A program made the position numbers and the translations under genes. The notes under the pieces were generated by a model, which worked only from the letters and a program-made list of their open reading frames with translations, was not told the origin of the DNA and ran no database searches. This document shows positions 56,832-64,000 of a stretch of DNA of 64,000 bases, in pieces. This DNA is from Tateyamaria omphalii (GTDB lineage Bacteria > Pseudomonadota > Alphaproteobacteria > Rhodobacterales > Rhodobacteraceae), in assembly GCF_001969365.1 (NCBI RefSeq), contig NZ_CP019312.1, positions 1,612,001 to 1,676,000 on the forward strand. The letters are read 5' to 3'. How positions within the stretch are numbered: the stretch's first letter is position 1; every line of letters starts with the position of its first letter.

Positions 56832-57847
56832 GCGACGCGCTGAAACCCCTGATCGACGCCGCTGCCAACGGACCGCTGAGCCGCGTGCAGGCAGAGACGG
56901 CCTTTCAGATCCTTTTTGATGGCGAGGCGACGCCCAGCCAGATCGGTGGCCTGCTGATGGCGTTGCGCACGCGCGGCGAGACAGTGGACGAATACGCCGC
57001 TGCCGCCGCCGTCATGCGCGCCAAGTGCAACAGGGTGAATGCGCCCGAGGGGGCGATGGACATCGTGGGCACCGGCGGCGACGGCAAGGGCACGCTCAAC
57101 ATCTCTACCGCGACCGCTTTTGTCGTAGCAGGGGCTGGCGTGCCGGTCGCCAAGCACGGCAACCGCAACCTCAGTTCCAAGTCCGGCGCCGCGGATGCGC
57201 TGACCCAGATGGGCATCAACGTCATGGTCGGCGCGAAGGTCGTGGAGCAGGCGCTGGACAGGGCTGGCATCGGCTTCATGATGGCGCCCATGCATCACCC
57301 GGCGATTGCCCATGTCATGCCCACGCGGGCCGAGTTGGGCACACGAACGATCTTCAATATCCTCGGGCCGCTCACCAACCCGGCTGGTGTCAAACGGCAA
57401 CTGACGGGCGCCTTCTCCCGCGACCTGATCCGCCCGATGGCCGAAACACTGGGACAGCTTGGATCAGACATGGCCTGGCTTGTGCACGGCTCGGACGGCA
57501 CGGATGAGTTGACGATCACTGGCGTCTCCTGGGTTTCCGCCTTGGAACACGGTGCTGTCACCGATTTCGAGGTGCACCCGCAAGAGGCCGGCCTGCCGAC
57601 CCACCCGTTCGAGGCCATCGTGGGCGGCACGCCCGAAGACAACGCCAAGGCCTTCACCGCCCTGCTCGACGGTGCCGCAGGCGCCTACCGCGATGCCGTG
57701 CTGCTCAACGCGGCAGCGGCATTGAAGGTCGCAGGACGGGCCGATACGCTTGAGGACGGCGTCGCCTTGGCCGCGGAAAGCATCGACAGCGGCGCCGCAA
57801 AGGCTAAGATCAAGGCCGTGGCAGATATCACTCAGAGCGCGGCCTAG
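56828..57847 (+). CDS. trpD: anthranilate phosphoribosyltransferase
   Basis: TrpD transfers phosphoribose from PRPP to anthranilate. The 339-residue protein has the signature [24 protein letters not shown] (about 78-101), [45 protein letters not shown] and [10 protein letters not shown]. It overlaps trpG by 4 bp. A hairpin element separates it from trpC. Confidence 0.96.
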   Translation: MSDALKPLIDAAANGPLSRVQAETAFQILFDGEATPSQIGGLLMALRTRGETVDEYAAAAAVMRAKCNRVNAPEGAMDIVGTGGDGKGTLNISTATAFVVAGAGVPVAKHGNRNLSSKSGAADALTQMGINVMVGAKVVEQALDRAGIGFMMAPMHHPAIAHVMPTRAELGTRTIFNILGPLTNPAGVKRQLTGAFSRDLIRPMAETLGQLGSDMAWLVHGSDGTDELTITGVSWVSALEHGAVTDFEVHPQEAGLPTHPFEAIVGGTPEDNAKAFTALLDGAAGAYRDAVLLNAAAALKVAGRADTLEDGVALAAESIDSGAAKAKIKAVADITQSAA

Positions 57848-57851
57848 TCCC

Positions 57852-57897
57852 TTCTCTGGTTCCAAAAAATCCCGGGGGTCCGGGGGCTGGCCCCCGG
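57852..57897 (+). terminator. intergenic element with GC hairpin between trpD and trpC
   Basis: CCTTCTCTGG, TTCCAAAAAATCCC and the perfect hairpin CCGGGGGC / GCCCCCGG (loop TG, 57880-57897) follow in order. It could attenuate transcription between trpD and trpC rather than stop it fully, because the operon continues. Confidence 0.55.
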
Positions 57898-57923
57898 TTC
57901 CGCCGCCAAACACAGCGCGACAG

Positions 57924-58739
57924 ATGACAGATACGATCCTGGACAAGATCAAGGCCTACAAGCTCGAAGAGATTGCTGCCGACAAGGCCGCCAAACCGCT
58001 TGAAGCGGTCGAGGCCGAAGCACGTGAAGCGTCACCCGTCCGCCCCTTTGCGCAGGCGCTGCAACTGGCCAATCGCGAGGCGTACGGCCTGATTGCCGAG
58101 ATCAAGAAGGCAAGTCCGTCCAAGGGTCTGATCCGCGAGGATTTCGACCCGGCCACTTTGGCGAAAGCCTATGAGGATGGTGGTGCGACCTGCCTGTCGG
58201 TGCTGACCGACACGCCGAGCTTTCAGGGGGCCAAAGAGTACCTGACACAAGCGCGCGACGCCTGTGCCCTGCCCGCCCTACGCAAGGACTTCATGTACGA
58301 CACCTACCAGGTGGCCGAGGCGCGCGCGCTGGGGGCCGACTGCATCCTGATCATCATGGCGTCCGTCAGCGATGCGCAGGCGCAGGAACTTGAGGCGGCG
58401 GCCCTGGACTGGGGCATGGATGTGCTTCTTGAGGTGCATGACGCCGATGAATTGGCCCGTGCCACGAACCTCAAAAGCCCGCTGATGGGGATCAACAACC
58501 GCAACCTCAAGACGTTTGAGGTAACGCTCGACACGACGCGCACCTTGTCGAAACAGGTGCCAGCGGATCGGACAATCGTGGCCGAGAGCGGGCTGAACAC
58601 CCCCGAAGACCTCGCCAATCTCGCCATGTACGGCGCGCGCACCTTCCTGATCGGGGAAAGTCTTATGCGGCAGGACGACGTGGCCGCGGCCACGCGGGCC
58701 TTGCTTGCCAATCCGCTCACGGCCGGGGGGGGCATGTAG
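57924..58739 (+). CDS. trpC: indole-3-glycerol-phosphate synthase
   Basis: TrpC closes the indole ring in tryptophan synthesis. The 271-residue TIM-barrel protein shows [22 protein letters not shown] (about 61-82), [42 protein letters not shown], and [12 protein letters not shown] with VAESGL. It is a stand-alone TrpC, not fused to TrpF. The ATG at 57924 is the family start. moaC starts directly after its stop. Confidence 0.96.
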   Translation: MTDTILDKIKAYKLEEIAADKAAKPLEAVEAEAREASPVRPFAQALQLANREAYGLIAEIKKASPSKGLIREDFDPATLAKAYEDGGATCLSVLTDTPSFQGAKEYLTQARDACALPALRKDFMYDTYQVAEARALGADCILIIMASVSDAQAQELEAAALDWGMDVLLEVHDADELARATNLKSPLMGINNRNLKTFEVTLDTTRTLSKQVPADRTIVAESGLNTPEDLANLAMYGARTFLIGESLMRQDDVAAATRALLANPLTAGGGM

Positions 58740-59213
58740 ATGGGGCTTACGCATTTCGACGATCAGGGTGCCGCACATATGGTGGATGTGTCCGACAAGG
58801 ACGTCACCGACCGCATTGCCGTGGCAGAAGCATACGTGAAGATGAAGTGCGAAACCTTTGATATCATTACTGAAGGGCGCGCAAAGAAAGGCGATGTGAT
58901 CGGTGTGGCACGGCTTGCGGGCATCATGGGCGCGAAGCGGACATCTGACCTGATCCCGCTCTGCCACCCACTGCCCATCACCAAAGTGTCTGTCGATCTG
59001 GAACCGGACGCTGACCTGCCCGGCCTGCGCATCACCGCCACCGTCAAGACCACCGGTCAGACCGGGGTGGAGATGGAGGCGCTGACCGCGGCCTCGACCG
59101 CTGCTTTGACCGTCTATGACATGGCCAAGGCCGTGGACAAGGGCATGGAAATCGGCGGTCTGCGCGTCGTTCTCAAAGATGGCGGTAAATCAGGGCGTTA
59201 CGAGGCAACATGA
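58740..59213 (+). CDS. moaC: cyclic pyranopterin monophosphate synthase MoaC
   Basis: MoaC completes cyclic pyranopterin monophosphate in molybdenum-cofactor synthesis. The 157-residue protein has the catalytic region [35 protein letters not shown] (about 47-80) and [21 protein letters not shown] with the KAVDKGM segment. It begins at the base after the trpC stop and overlaps moeA by 4 bp. moaA and moaB are not here. Confidence 0.96.
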   Translation: MGLTHFDDQGAAHMVDVSDKDVTDRIAVAEAYVKMKCETFDIITEGRAKKGDVIGVARLAGIMGAKRTSDLIPLCHPLPITKVSVDLEPDADLPGLRITATVKTTGQTGVEMEALTAASTAALTVYDMAKAVDKGMEIGGLRVVLKDGGKSGRYEAT

Positions 59214-60379
59214 TCACCGTTGCCGAGGCGCTGAACCATCTCTTTGCCCTTGCAGACGCAATGCCCGTTGAACATGTGCCGCTCCTTGAGGCGGATGGCC
59301 GCGTGCTTGCGGAGCCTGTGGCGGCACAGCGCACGCAACCGCCCTTTGCCGCATCCTCTATGGACGGCTACGCGCTCAAGGCGGTCGAGGCGGACCTGCA
59401 CGCCCAGTTCAAGGTCGTAGGCGAGGCCGCAGCCGGTCATGGTTGGTCAGGCACAGTCGGCGCGGGCCAAGCCGTGCGGATTTTCACCGGTGCCCCGGTG
59501 CCGGAAGGTGCCGACAAGGTCGTCATTCAGGAGGACGTCACGCGCAGCGGCGACCTGATCACCATCACCGATGAACCGGGCCCCAAGGACAATATCCGGC
59601 CCGCTGGCATCGACTTTGAGATCGGCGACAGGTTTGACGCGCCCCGCGTTCTCGCACCTGCGGACATTGCCCTGCTCGCGTCGATGAACATCGCCACTGT
59701 CCCTGTGCGCCGCGCCCCCATCGTGGCCCTGATCGCCACGGGGGATGAGCTGGTCATGCCAGGCGAAGACCCCGGCCCAGACCAGATCATCGCCTCGAAC
59801 ACATTCGGACTTGCCGCGATGCTGCGCCGCCTCGGCGCGCAGCCGCGCCTTTTGCCGATTGCACGCGACAGCGCCGTGTCCCTGACCACCGTCTTTGGCC
59901 TGACCGAAGGGGCCGATCTGATTGTGACCATTGGCGGGGCGTCGGTCGGAGACCACGACCTTGTCGGTCACGTGGCGGGCGAATTGGGAATGGACCGCAG
60001 CTTTTACAAGGTCGCGATGCGTCCCGGAAAACCGCTGATGGCCGGGCGGTTGAACGGCATTCCCATGGTCGGCCTGCCCGGCAATCCGGTGTCGGCCATG
60101 GTGTGCGGCACCGTGTTCCTGACGCCCATGATCCGCGCGATGCAAGGGTTGGGTCAGGCCCCTGCGCCACGTGTACAGATGCCACTCTCTGCACCGCTCG
60201 CGGCAAATGGTCCGCGCGAGCATTACATGCGCGGTCTGGCAACGAGCGGCGCCGTTGCGGATGCGGGCCTGCAGGACAGTTCGCTTCTGAGCGTACTGGC
60301 CAACGCCAATGCGCTGATCATCCGCCCCCCAGCGACCCTGCACGGGCCACAGGCGATGTTGTCGACGTGGTCTTGCTGA
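59210..60379 (+). CDS. moeA: molybdopterin molybdenumtransferase MoeA
   Basis: MoeA inserts molybdate into molybdopterin-AMP. The 389-residue protein shows [16 protein letters not shown] (about 43-58), [17 protein letters not shown], the domain III motifs [19 protein letters not shown] and [13 protein letters not shown], and [26 protein letters not shown]. Domains are complete. Its start overlaps moaC. lexA lies 71 bp downstream with its own promoter. Confidence 0.95.
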   Translation: MITVAEALNHLFALADAMPVEHVPLLEADGRVLAEPVAAQRTQPPFAASSMDGYALKAVEADLHAQFKVVGEAAAGHGWSGTVGAGQAVRIFTGAPVPEGADKVVIQEDVTRSGDLITITDEPGPKDNIRPAGIDFEIGDRFDAPRVLAPADIALLASMNIATVPVRRAPIVALIATGDELVMPGEDPGPDQIIASNTFGLAAMLRRLGAQPRLLPIARDSAVSLTTVFGLTEGADLIVTIGGASVGDHDLVGHVAGELGMDRSFYKVAMRPGKPLMAGRLNGIPMVGLPGNPVSAMVCGTVFLTPMIRAMQGLGQAPAPRVQMPLSAPLAANGPREHYMRGLATSGAVADAGLQDSSLLSVLANANALIIRPPATLHGPQAMLSTWSC

Positions 60380-60388
60380 CCTAGGGAG

Positions 60389-60417
60389 TTGACACAAAAG
60401 GGGAACGTCCATAGAAC
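60389..60417 (+). promoter_or_regulatory. lexA promoter
   Basis: TTGACA (60389-60394) and TAGAAC (60412-60417) are separated by 17 bases. The -10 element overlaps the LexA operator. The lexA start follows 33 bases later. Confidence 0.75.
60403..60417 (+). promoter_or_regulatory. LexA operator (SOS box, GAAC-N7-GAAC)
   Basis: GAAC at 60403-60406 and GAAC at 60414-60417 with a 7-base spacer form an exact alphaproteobacterial SOS box. It covers the -10 region of lexA, which implies autorepression. Confidence 0.85.
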
Positions 60418-60450
60418 AAACCCAAACCAACAGGGTTTGGAGGACGAACA

Positions 60451-61149
60451 GTGCTGACCAAGAAGCAGCTTGATCTGCTGGAATTCATTCACAAACGGGT
60501 CCAACGGGACGGCGTGCCGCCCAGCTTTGACGAAATGAAGGAGGCGCTGGACCTGCGCTCGAAATCGGGCATACACCGCCTGATCACGGCGCTTGAAGAA
60601 CGCGGCTTTATCCGCCGCCTCGCGCACCGCGCGCGTGCCATCGAAGTGGTGCGCCTGCCCGAAAGCCTTGGCGGGGCGCCGGGTGGCTTTCAACCCAGGG
60701 TGATCGACGGCGACAAGCCTGACATGCCACCCCCCGCAAGCGCCCGCCCGGTTGAGGCGACGCACGCGGTCGAGCTGCCCGTCATGGGCCGGATCGCCGC
60801 TGGCGTGCCGATCTCGGCTATTTCCGAAGTATCCCACTCGGTCGCTGTGCCCGGCCAGATGCTGTCGGGCCAAGGCGAACATTACGCGCTTGAGGTCAAG
60901 GGGGACTCGATGATCGATGCAGGGATCAACGACGGCGACGTCGTCGTGATCCGCGAGACATCCTCTGCCGACAATGGCGACATCGTCGTGGCCCTCGTTG
61001 AGGATCACGAGGCCACGCTGAAGCGCTATATGCGCAAGGGCGACACCATTGCGCTTGAGGCCGCCAACCCGGCCTATGAAACGCGGGTGTTCCCCGTGGG
61101 CCAGGTCAAGGTGCAGGGCCGTCTGGTCGGGCTGATCCGCACCTATTGA
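60451..61149 (+). CDS. lexA: LexA repressor
   Basis: LexA represses SOS genes and is inactivated by RecA-stimulated self-cleavage. The 232-residue protein has an N-terminal winged helix ([28 protein letters not shown]) and a C-terminal S24-type protease domain. The cleavage bond is A117-G118, with catalytic S153 (GDSM) and K191 (ATLKR). The start is a GTG with GGAGG at normal distance. A hairpin follows it before the convergent comEC. Confidence 0.96.
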   Translation: MLTKKQLDLLEFIHKRVQRDGVPPSFDEMKEALDLRSKSGIHRLITALEERGFIRRLAHRARAIEVVRLPESLGGAPGGFQPRVIDGDKPDMPPPASARPVEATHAVELPVMGRIAAGVPISAISEVSHSVAVPGQMLSGQGEHYALEVKGDSMIDAGINDGDVVVIRETSSADNGDIVVALVEDHEATLKRYMRKGDTIALEAANPAYETRVFPVGQVKVQGRLVGLIRTY

Positions 61150-61166
61150 TCGCTTTTCCAAACGGA

Positions 61167-61191
61167 TAAGGCGGACCACAGGTCCGCCTTA
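61167..61191. terminator. bidirectional terminator between lexA and comEC
   Basis: TAAGGCGGACC / GGTCCGCCTTA form a perfect 11-bp hairpin with an ACA loop. The right arm contains the comEC stop codon. It serves both convergent genes. Confidence 0.75.
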
Positions 61192-63258
61192 CTCTCTTTG
61201 CGCCAATCTGTCCGGCATCACACCATCAAGCGTCAGATCAAGTTCGGGTGATGCGGTCCAACTGGACCACATGCGATCCCCTGCAACCTCTCGCGCCGTG
61301 CGTATGCTCAACTTGTCCGCCCGCCCAATGAGTGCAATGGCGCCTGTACGCCGCAGCAAGGGCGGCGTTAGCACGAGGCAGTCGAGATCAGAGCGCCCTT
61401 CCAAATCGGTCGTGCTGACCACGATCTCATGCTTTCGACAACCAGTGAAGGCGGCCGCCGCACGCTTGCCGCTCAGGTGGATGACACGCACCGGATGCTC
61501 TGCGTCCCAACGCGCCGCGGCGGTGACCTGATCAATCCCCTCACCGTCATTTTCGAGCCAGTTGCGCGCCACGAATCCGGCCCCCTTGGGTTTGCTGAGC
61601 GCCCGCCCGTCCTCGGTCATCACACCGACAAGGCCACCCGTGTCGGCGATCAACACATGCGGGCGTGACCCGGATTGCCAAAGCGCGAGCCCCAGTATGA
61701 CCGGCAGGACGCCCACAAAGCGCGCGCGCCCCTGCCACAGAATGACGAACAACATGCCAATGGCGATCAGAGGCAGCACTACGGGGCCGGGTCCCGCCAC
61801 ATAGCCTTGCGCGCCGTCGAGGCCCGAGACGGTGTCCGCCACCCACAGGATCCAGCGCAGCCCGGCCCCCATCAGCCACAATCCGATGACATCCAGTCCC
61901 ACCGGCGCCAGCACCAGGGCCAGCACAGCCGCCGGGATCACAAGCACACCCATCAACGGCACGCTCGCCAGGTTCGCCATCAGCCCGTAATGCGCCATGG
62001 TGTTGAAATGCGCCGCACCGATCGGTGCCGTCGCCAGCCCGGCCACGGCAGAGGAGATCACGACGCCAAGCACCGGTTGCAGCCACTTGGGCCCAAGCGT
62101 CCACTCCATGTCGCGGATCCAACCGAACACGGCGACCAGCGCGGTCGTTGCGGCAAAGGACATCTGGAACCCCGGTCCCATCAGCGCCTCGGGCCGCAGC
62201 GTCAGCACGATGATGGCCGCCATCGCGACCGCGCGCAGGCTGATGGCCCGCCTGTTGACGAGGATCGCGCAAAGCGCCACCGCCACCATGACAAAGGCGC
62301 GCTCGGTGGCGACGTTTCCACCCGAGAGCGCAAGATAGACAGCCGCCGCGATCAAGGCACCAAAGGCCGCCAGTTTGCGCGCGGGCCAATGCAGGGCGAC
62401 ATGGGGGATCAGCGCAAAGAGCAGCCGTAAAAGCCCAAAGACGAATCCCGACAGGAGCCCCATATGAAGGCCCGAGATCGCCAGCAGATGCGCGGTGTTG
62501 GAGGCCCGCAAGTCATTCAGCGCGTCCTGGCTGATGCCGCTGCGATCACCTGTGGTGACAGCCGCCGCAAATCCGCCCACGTCACCAGGCAGCACATCGC
62601 GCACATGGGCCGACACAGACATGCGGATGCGAAAAATGCTCTGGCGCAGATCGAATTCGGCCACGCTGATCGCGACGAGTGGCACACGGGTGTAGCCGAC
62701 GGCGCCCAGCTCGGCAAACCAGGCATGTCGTTGGAAGTCAAAGCCGCCCGGCTCTACCGGCCCGCCCGGTGGCCCAAGATGCGCAGTCGTCATCACCCGC
62801 AACCCAGGCTCGGGGGCGACCCCCAGAGCGCCATCACCATGCAATGAGATGCGTACCCGAGTGGGTGTCTTAGCCGGTGCGACGCGGTCCAGTTTCACAT
62901 GATCCAGCGTCAGGCGCACGGCGTCCGACGCGCTGCGGTCCATGCCGACGATACGGCCCTCGACCGGGCCATAATAGCGCCAGTCGAGGACAGGTCCGGC
63001 GACCGAGTGTGCCCGCCAGCCCGCCACTACGAACCCCAGCGCGATCATCACGGCGAAGACCAAGGCCGGGGACGTTACCTCTCCCATCCGCCGGGCCGCA
63101 AGCGCCAGGCATAGACCAAGGATGCCGACGCCCGCGATTACCGCGAAGGACGGCTCGAACTTCAGGCCGAAAAACAGGGCGATCCCGCATGCCATGCCTA
63201 CCGGGCACCACCCAAAGAGGTGCCCACGCTGGATCAGCATCGCGTGCCGCAGTCCCAT
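61189..63258 (-). CDS. comEC: ComEC/Rec2-family competence membrane protein
   Basis: This 689-residue integral membrane protein resembles ComEC, the inner-membrane channel for single-stranded DNA uptake in natural transformation. It has an N-terminal DUF4131-type domain with an OB-like region. The competence domain with many helices follows (LRASNTAHLLAISGLHMGLLSGFVFG near residue 250 and ERAFVMVAVALCAILV), then a C-terminal region. The C-terminal part (VGVMTEDGRALSKPKGAGFV, WDAEHPVRVIHLSGK, FTGCRKHEIVVST) is the shortened metallo-beta-lactamase-like region. It is divergent from gltX by 80 bp. Confidence 0.88.
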   Translation of the reverse strand: MGLRHAMLIQRGHLFGWCPVGMACGIALFFGLKFEPSFAVIAGVGILGLCLALAARRMGEVTSPALVFAVMIALGFVVAGWRAHSVAGPVLDWRYYGPVEGRIVGMDRSASDAVRLTLDHVKLDRVAPAKTPTRVRISLHGDGALGVAPEPGLRVMTTAHLGPPGGPVEPGGFDFQRHAWFAELGAVGYTRVPLVAISVAEFDLRQSIFRIRMSVSAHVRDVLPGDVGGFAAAVTTGDRSGISQDALNDLRASNTAHLLAISGLHMGLLSGFVFGLLRLLFALIPHVALHWPARKLAAFGALIAAAVYLALSGGNVATERAFVMVAVALCAILVNRRAISLRAVAMAAIIVLTLRPEALMGPGFQMSFAATTALVAVFGWIRDMEWTLGPKWLQPVLGVVISSAVAGLATAPIGAAHFNTMAHYGLMANLASVPLMGVLVIPAAVLALVLAPVGLDVIGLWLMGAGLRWILWVADTVSGLDGAQGYVAGPGPVVLPLIAIGMLFVILWQGRARFVGVLPVILGLALWQSGSRPHVLIADTGGLVGVMTEDGRALSKPKGAGFVARNWLENDGEGIDQVTAAARWDAEHPVRVIHLSGKRAAAAFTGCRKHEIVVSTTDLEGRSDLDCLVLTPPLLRRTGAIALIGRADKLSIRTAREVAGDRMWSSWTASPELDLTLDGVMPDRLAQRE

Positions 63259-63338
63259 GCTTGCCCCTCTCGGCCGCGGTGAGTATCAGGAGCCGAAACC
63301 GTAGACCGTTCGTGGTTAAGCAAAGGTAAATCCGTCCC

Positions 63339-64000
63339 ATGTCCCAGCCCGCCGATCCAAAGGTCGTCACCCGTTTCGCACCCTCGCCCACCGGGTTCCT
63401 ACATATCGGCGGCGCGCGCACGGCGCTGTTCAACTGGCTCTATGCGCGTGGGCGCGGCGGCACGTTCCTAATGCGGATCGAGGATACGGACCGCGCGCGG
63501 TCCACGCCGGAGGCAACGCAGGCGATCCTTGATGGTATGGCGTGGCTCGGCCTTGATCACGACGGCGAAGTCATCAGCCAGTTCGCCCGCGCCGACCGCC
63601 ACGCCGAAGTTGCGCATCAGCTTCTGGCCGAGGGCAAAGCGTACAAATGCTTTGCAACCCAGGACGACATCGCAGCGTTCCGCGAGGCTGCGCGGGCGGA
63701 AGGTAAATCCACGCTCTTCTGCTCGCCTTGGCGTGATGCGGACCCTTCGACCTACCCGGACGCGCCTTTCGTGGTGCGGATCAAGGCCCCACTAGACGGC
63801 AGCACGGTGATCAAGGACGAGGTGCAGGGCGATGTGACCATCCGCAATGACCAGCTTGACGATATGGTCCTGCTGCGGGCGGACGGCACGCCCGTCTACA
63901 TGCTGGCCGTGGTTGTCGATGACCACGATATGGGTGTCACGCATGTGATCCGGGGCGATGACCACCTGAACAATGCCGCGCGTCAGATGATGATCTATGA
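63339..64000 (+). CDS. gltX: glutamate--tRNA ligase (5' part only)
   Basis: The 220 readable residues belong to a class I glutamyl-tRNA synthetase. The HIGH-type motif is in [22 protein letters not shown] (HIGG), and [17 protein letters not shown] and [16 protein letters not shown] follow. The window ends before the KMSKS motif and the anticodon-binding domain. The ATG at 63339 is the family start ([12 protein letters not shown]). Confidence 0.94.
   Translation, partial: MSQPADPKVVTRFAPSPTGFLHIGGARTALFNWLYARGRGGTFLMRIEDTDRARSTPEATQAILDGMAWLGLDHDGEVISQFARADRHAEVAHQLLAEGKAYKCFATQDDIAAFREAARAEGKSTLFCSPWRDADPSTYPDAPFVVRIKAPLDGSTVIKDEVQGDVTIRNDQLDDMVLLRADGTPVYMLAVVVDDHDMGVTHVIRGDDHLNNAARQMMIY

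Overview
The window is a GC-rich chromosomal segment from an alphaproteobacterium, most likely a member of the Rhodobacterales (Roseobacter group). The evidence is combined: the block yceD-rpmF-plsX-fabH-ihfA-merR; the block dgt-argS-SPOR-nagZ-scpA-scpB; a LexA promoter with the alphaproteobacterial operator GAAC-N7-GAAC; a vitamin B12-dependent class II ribonucleotide reductase; an OlsB-type ornithine-lipid synthase; a cold-shock protein with two domains; and a long-form dCTP deaminase. I see no insertion sequence, prophage, CRISPR array, plasmid gene or rRNA. Two tRNA-Pro genes (anticodons GGG and UGG) are present. It reads as core chromosome with a few accessory genes between conserved blocks.

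Layout. 0.1-6.9 kb: mnmA, an SDR dehydrogenase, an acetyltransferase, a DUF5996-like protein, the ABC-F ATPase uup, olsB and bamE. 7-12.4 kb: the lipid, ribosome and nucleoid block, interrupted by an antisense AraC-type gene. 12.5-15.3 kb: tRNA-Pro(GGG), dCTP deaminase, a coiled-coil membrane protein and a small basic protein. 15.3-21.9 kb: the leftward cell-cycle and cell-wall block (dgt, argS, SPOR, nagZ, scpA, scpB). 21.9-24.2 kb: an A-type Fe-S carrier gene, then a two-gene leftward operon I could not assign to a known family. Its first gene encodes seven exact 20-residue repeats plus a partial one, and the second encodes a helical 355-residue protein. 24.2-31.2 kb: xthA, a YHS protein, an HNH nuclease, a secreted protein, hydrolase-alkA-cobK, an MFS transporter and an NDUFAF6-like protein. 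31.2-35.8 kb: cimA, cysS, a gene-poor 1.2 kb stretch and a YjbR protein. 35.9-40.9 kb: an aminotransferase, a beta-barrel protein, a non-pyrrolysine MttB homologue, and a divergent EF-hand / ECF sigma pair. 41.2-49.8 kb: nrdJ, a lipoprotein, tRNA-Pro(UGG), a DUF192 protein, csp, pdxH, fabI, a LysE exporter and gpt. 49.9-61.2 kb: an aminotransferase, a PpiD/SurA-like foldase, trpE, (antisense divergent deacetylase), trpG-trpD-trpC-moaC-moeA and lexA. 61.2-64 kb: comEC and the 5' part of gltX.

The most interesting points are these. (1) The repeat-protein operon at 22.3-23.9 kb sits beside an AT-rich spacer with two exact DnaA boxes. (2) DnaA boxes and NrdR-like boxes occur together both upstream of nrdJ and around the promoter of the HNH gene, which suggests a link to replication or dNTP supply. 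(3) Five GTGCAC hexamers lie exactly 11 bp apart in front of uup. (4) A family of intergenic elements combines a short A-rich box with a GC hairpin. (5) The protein encoded at 30.4-31.2 kb belongs to the squalene/phytoene-synthase superfamily but lacks the catalytic aspartate motifs and matches the mitochondrial complex I assembly factor NDUFAF6. Assignments come from reading motifs and gene order; no database search was run.
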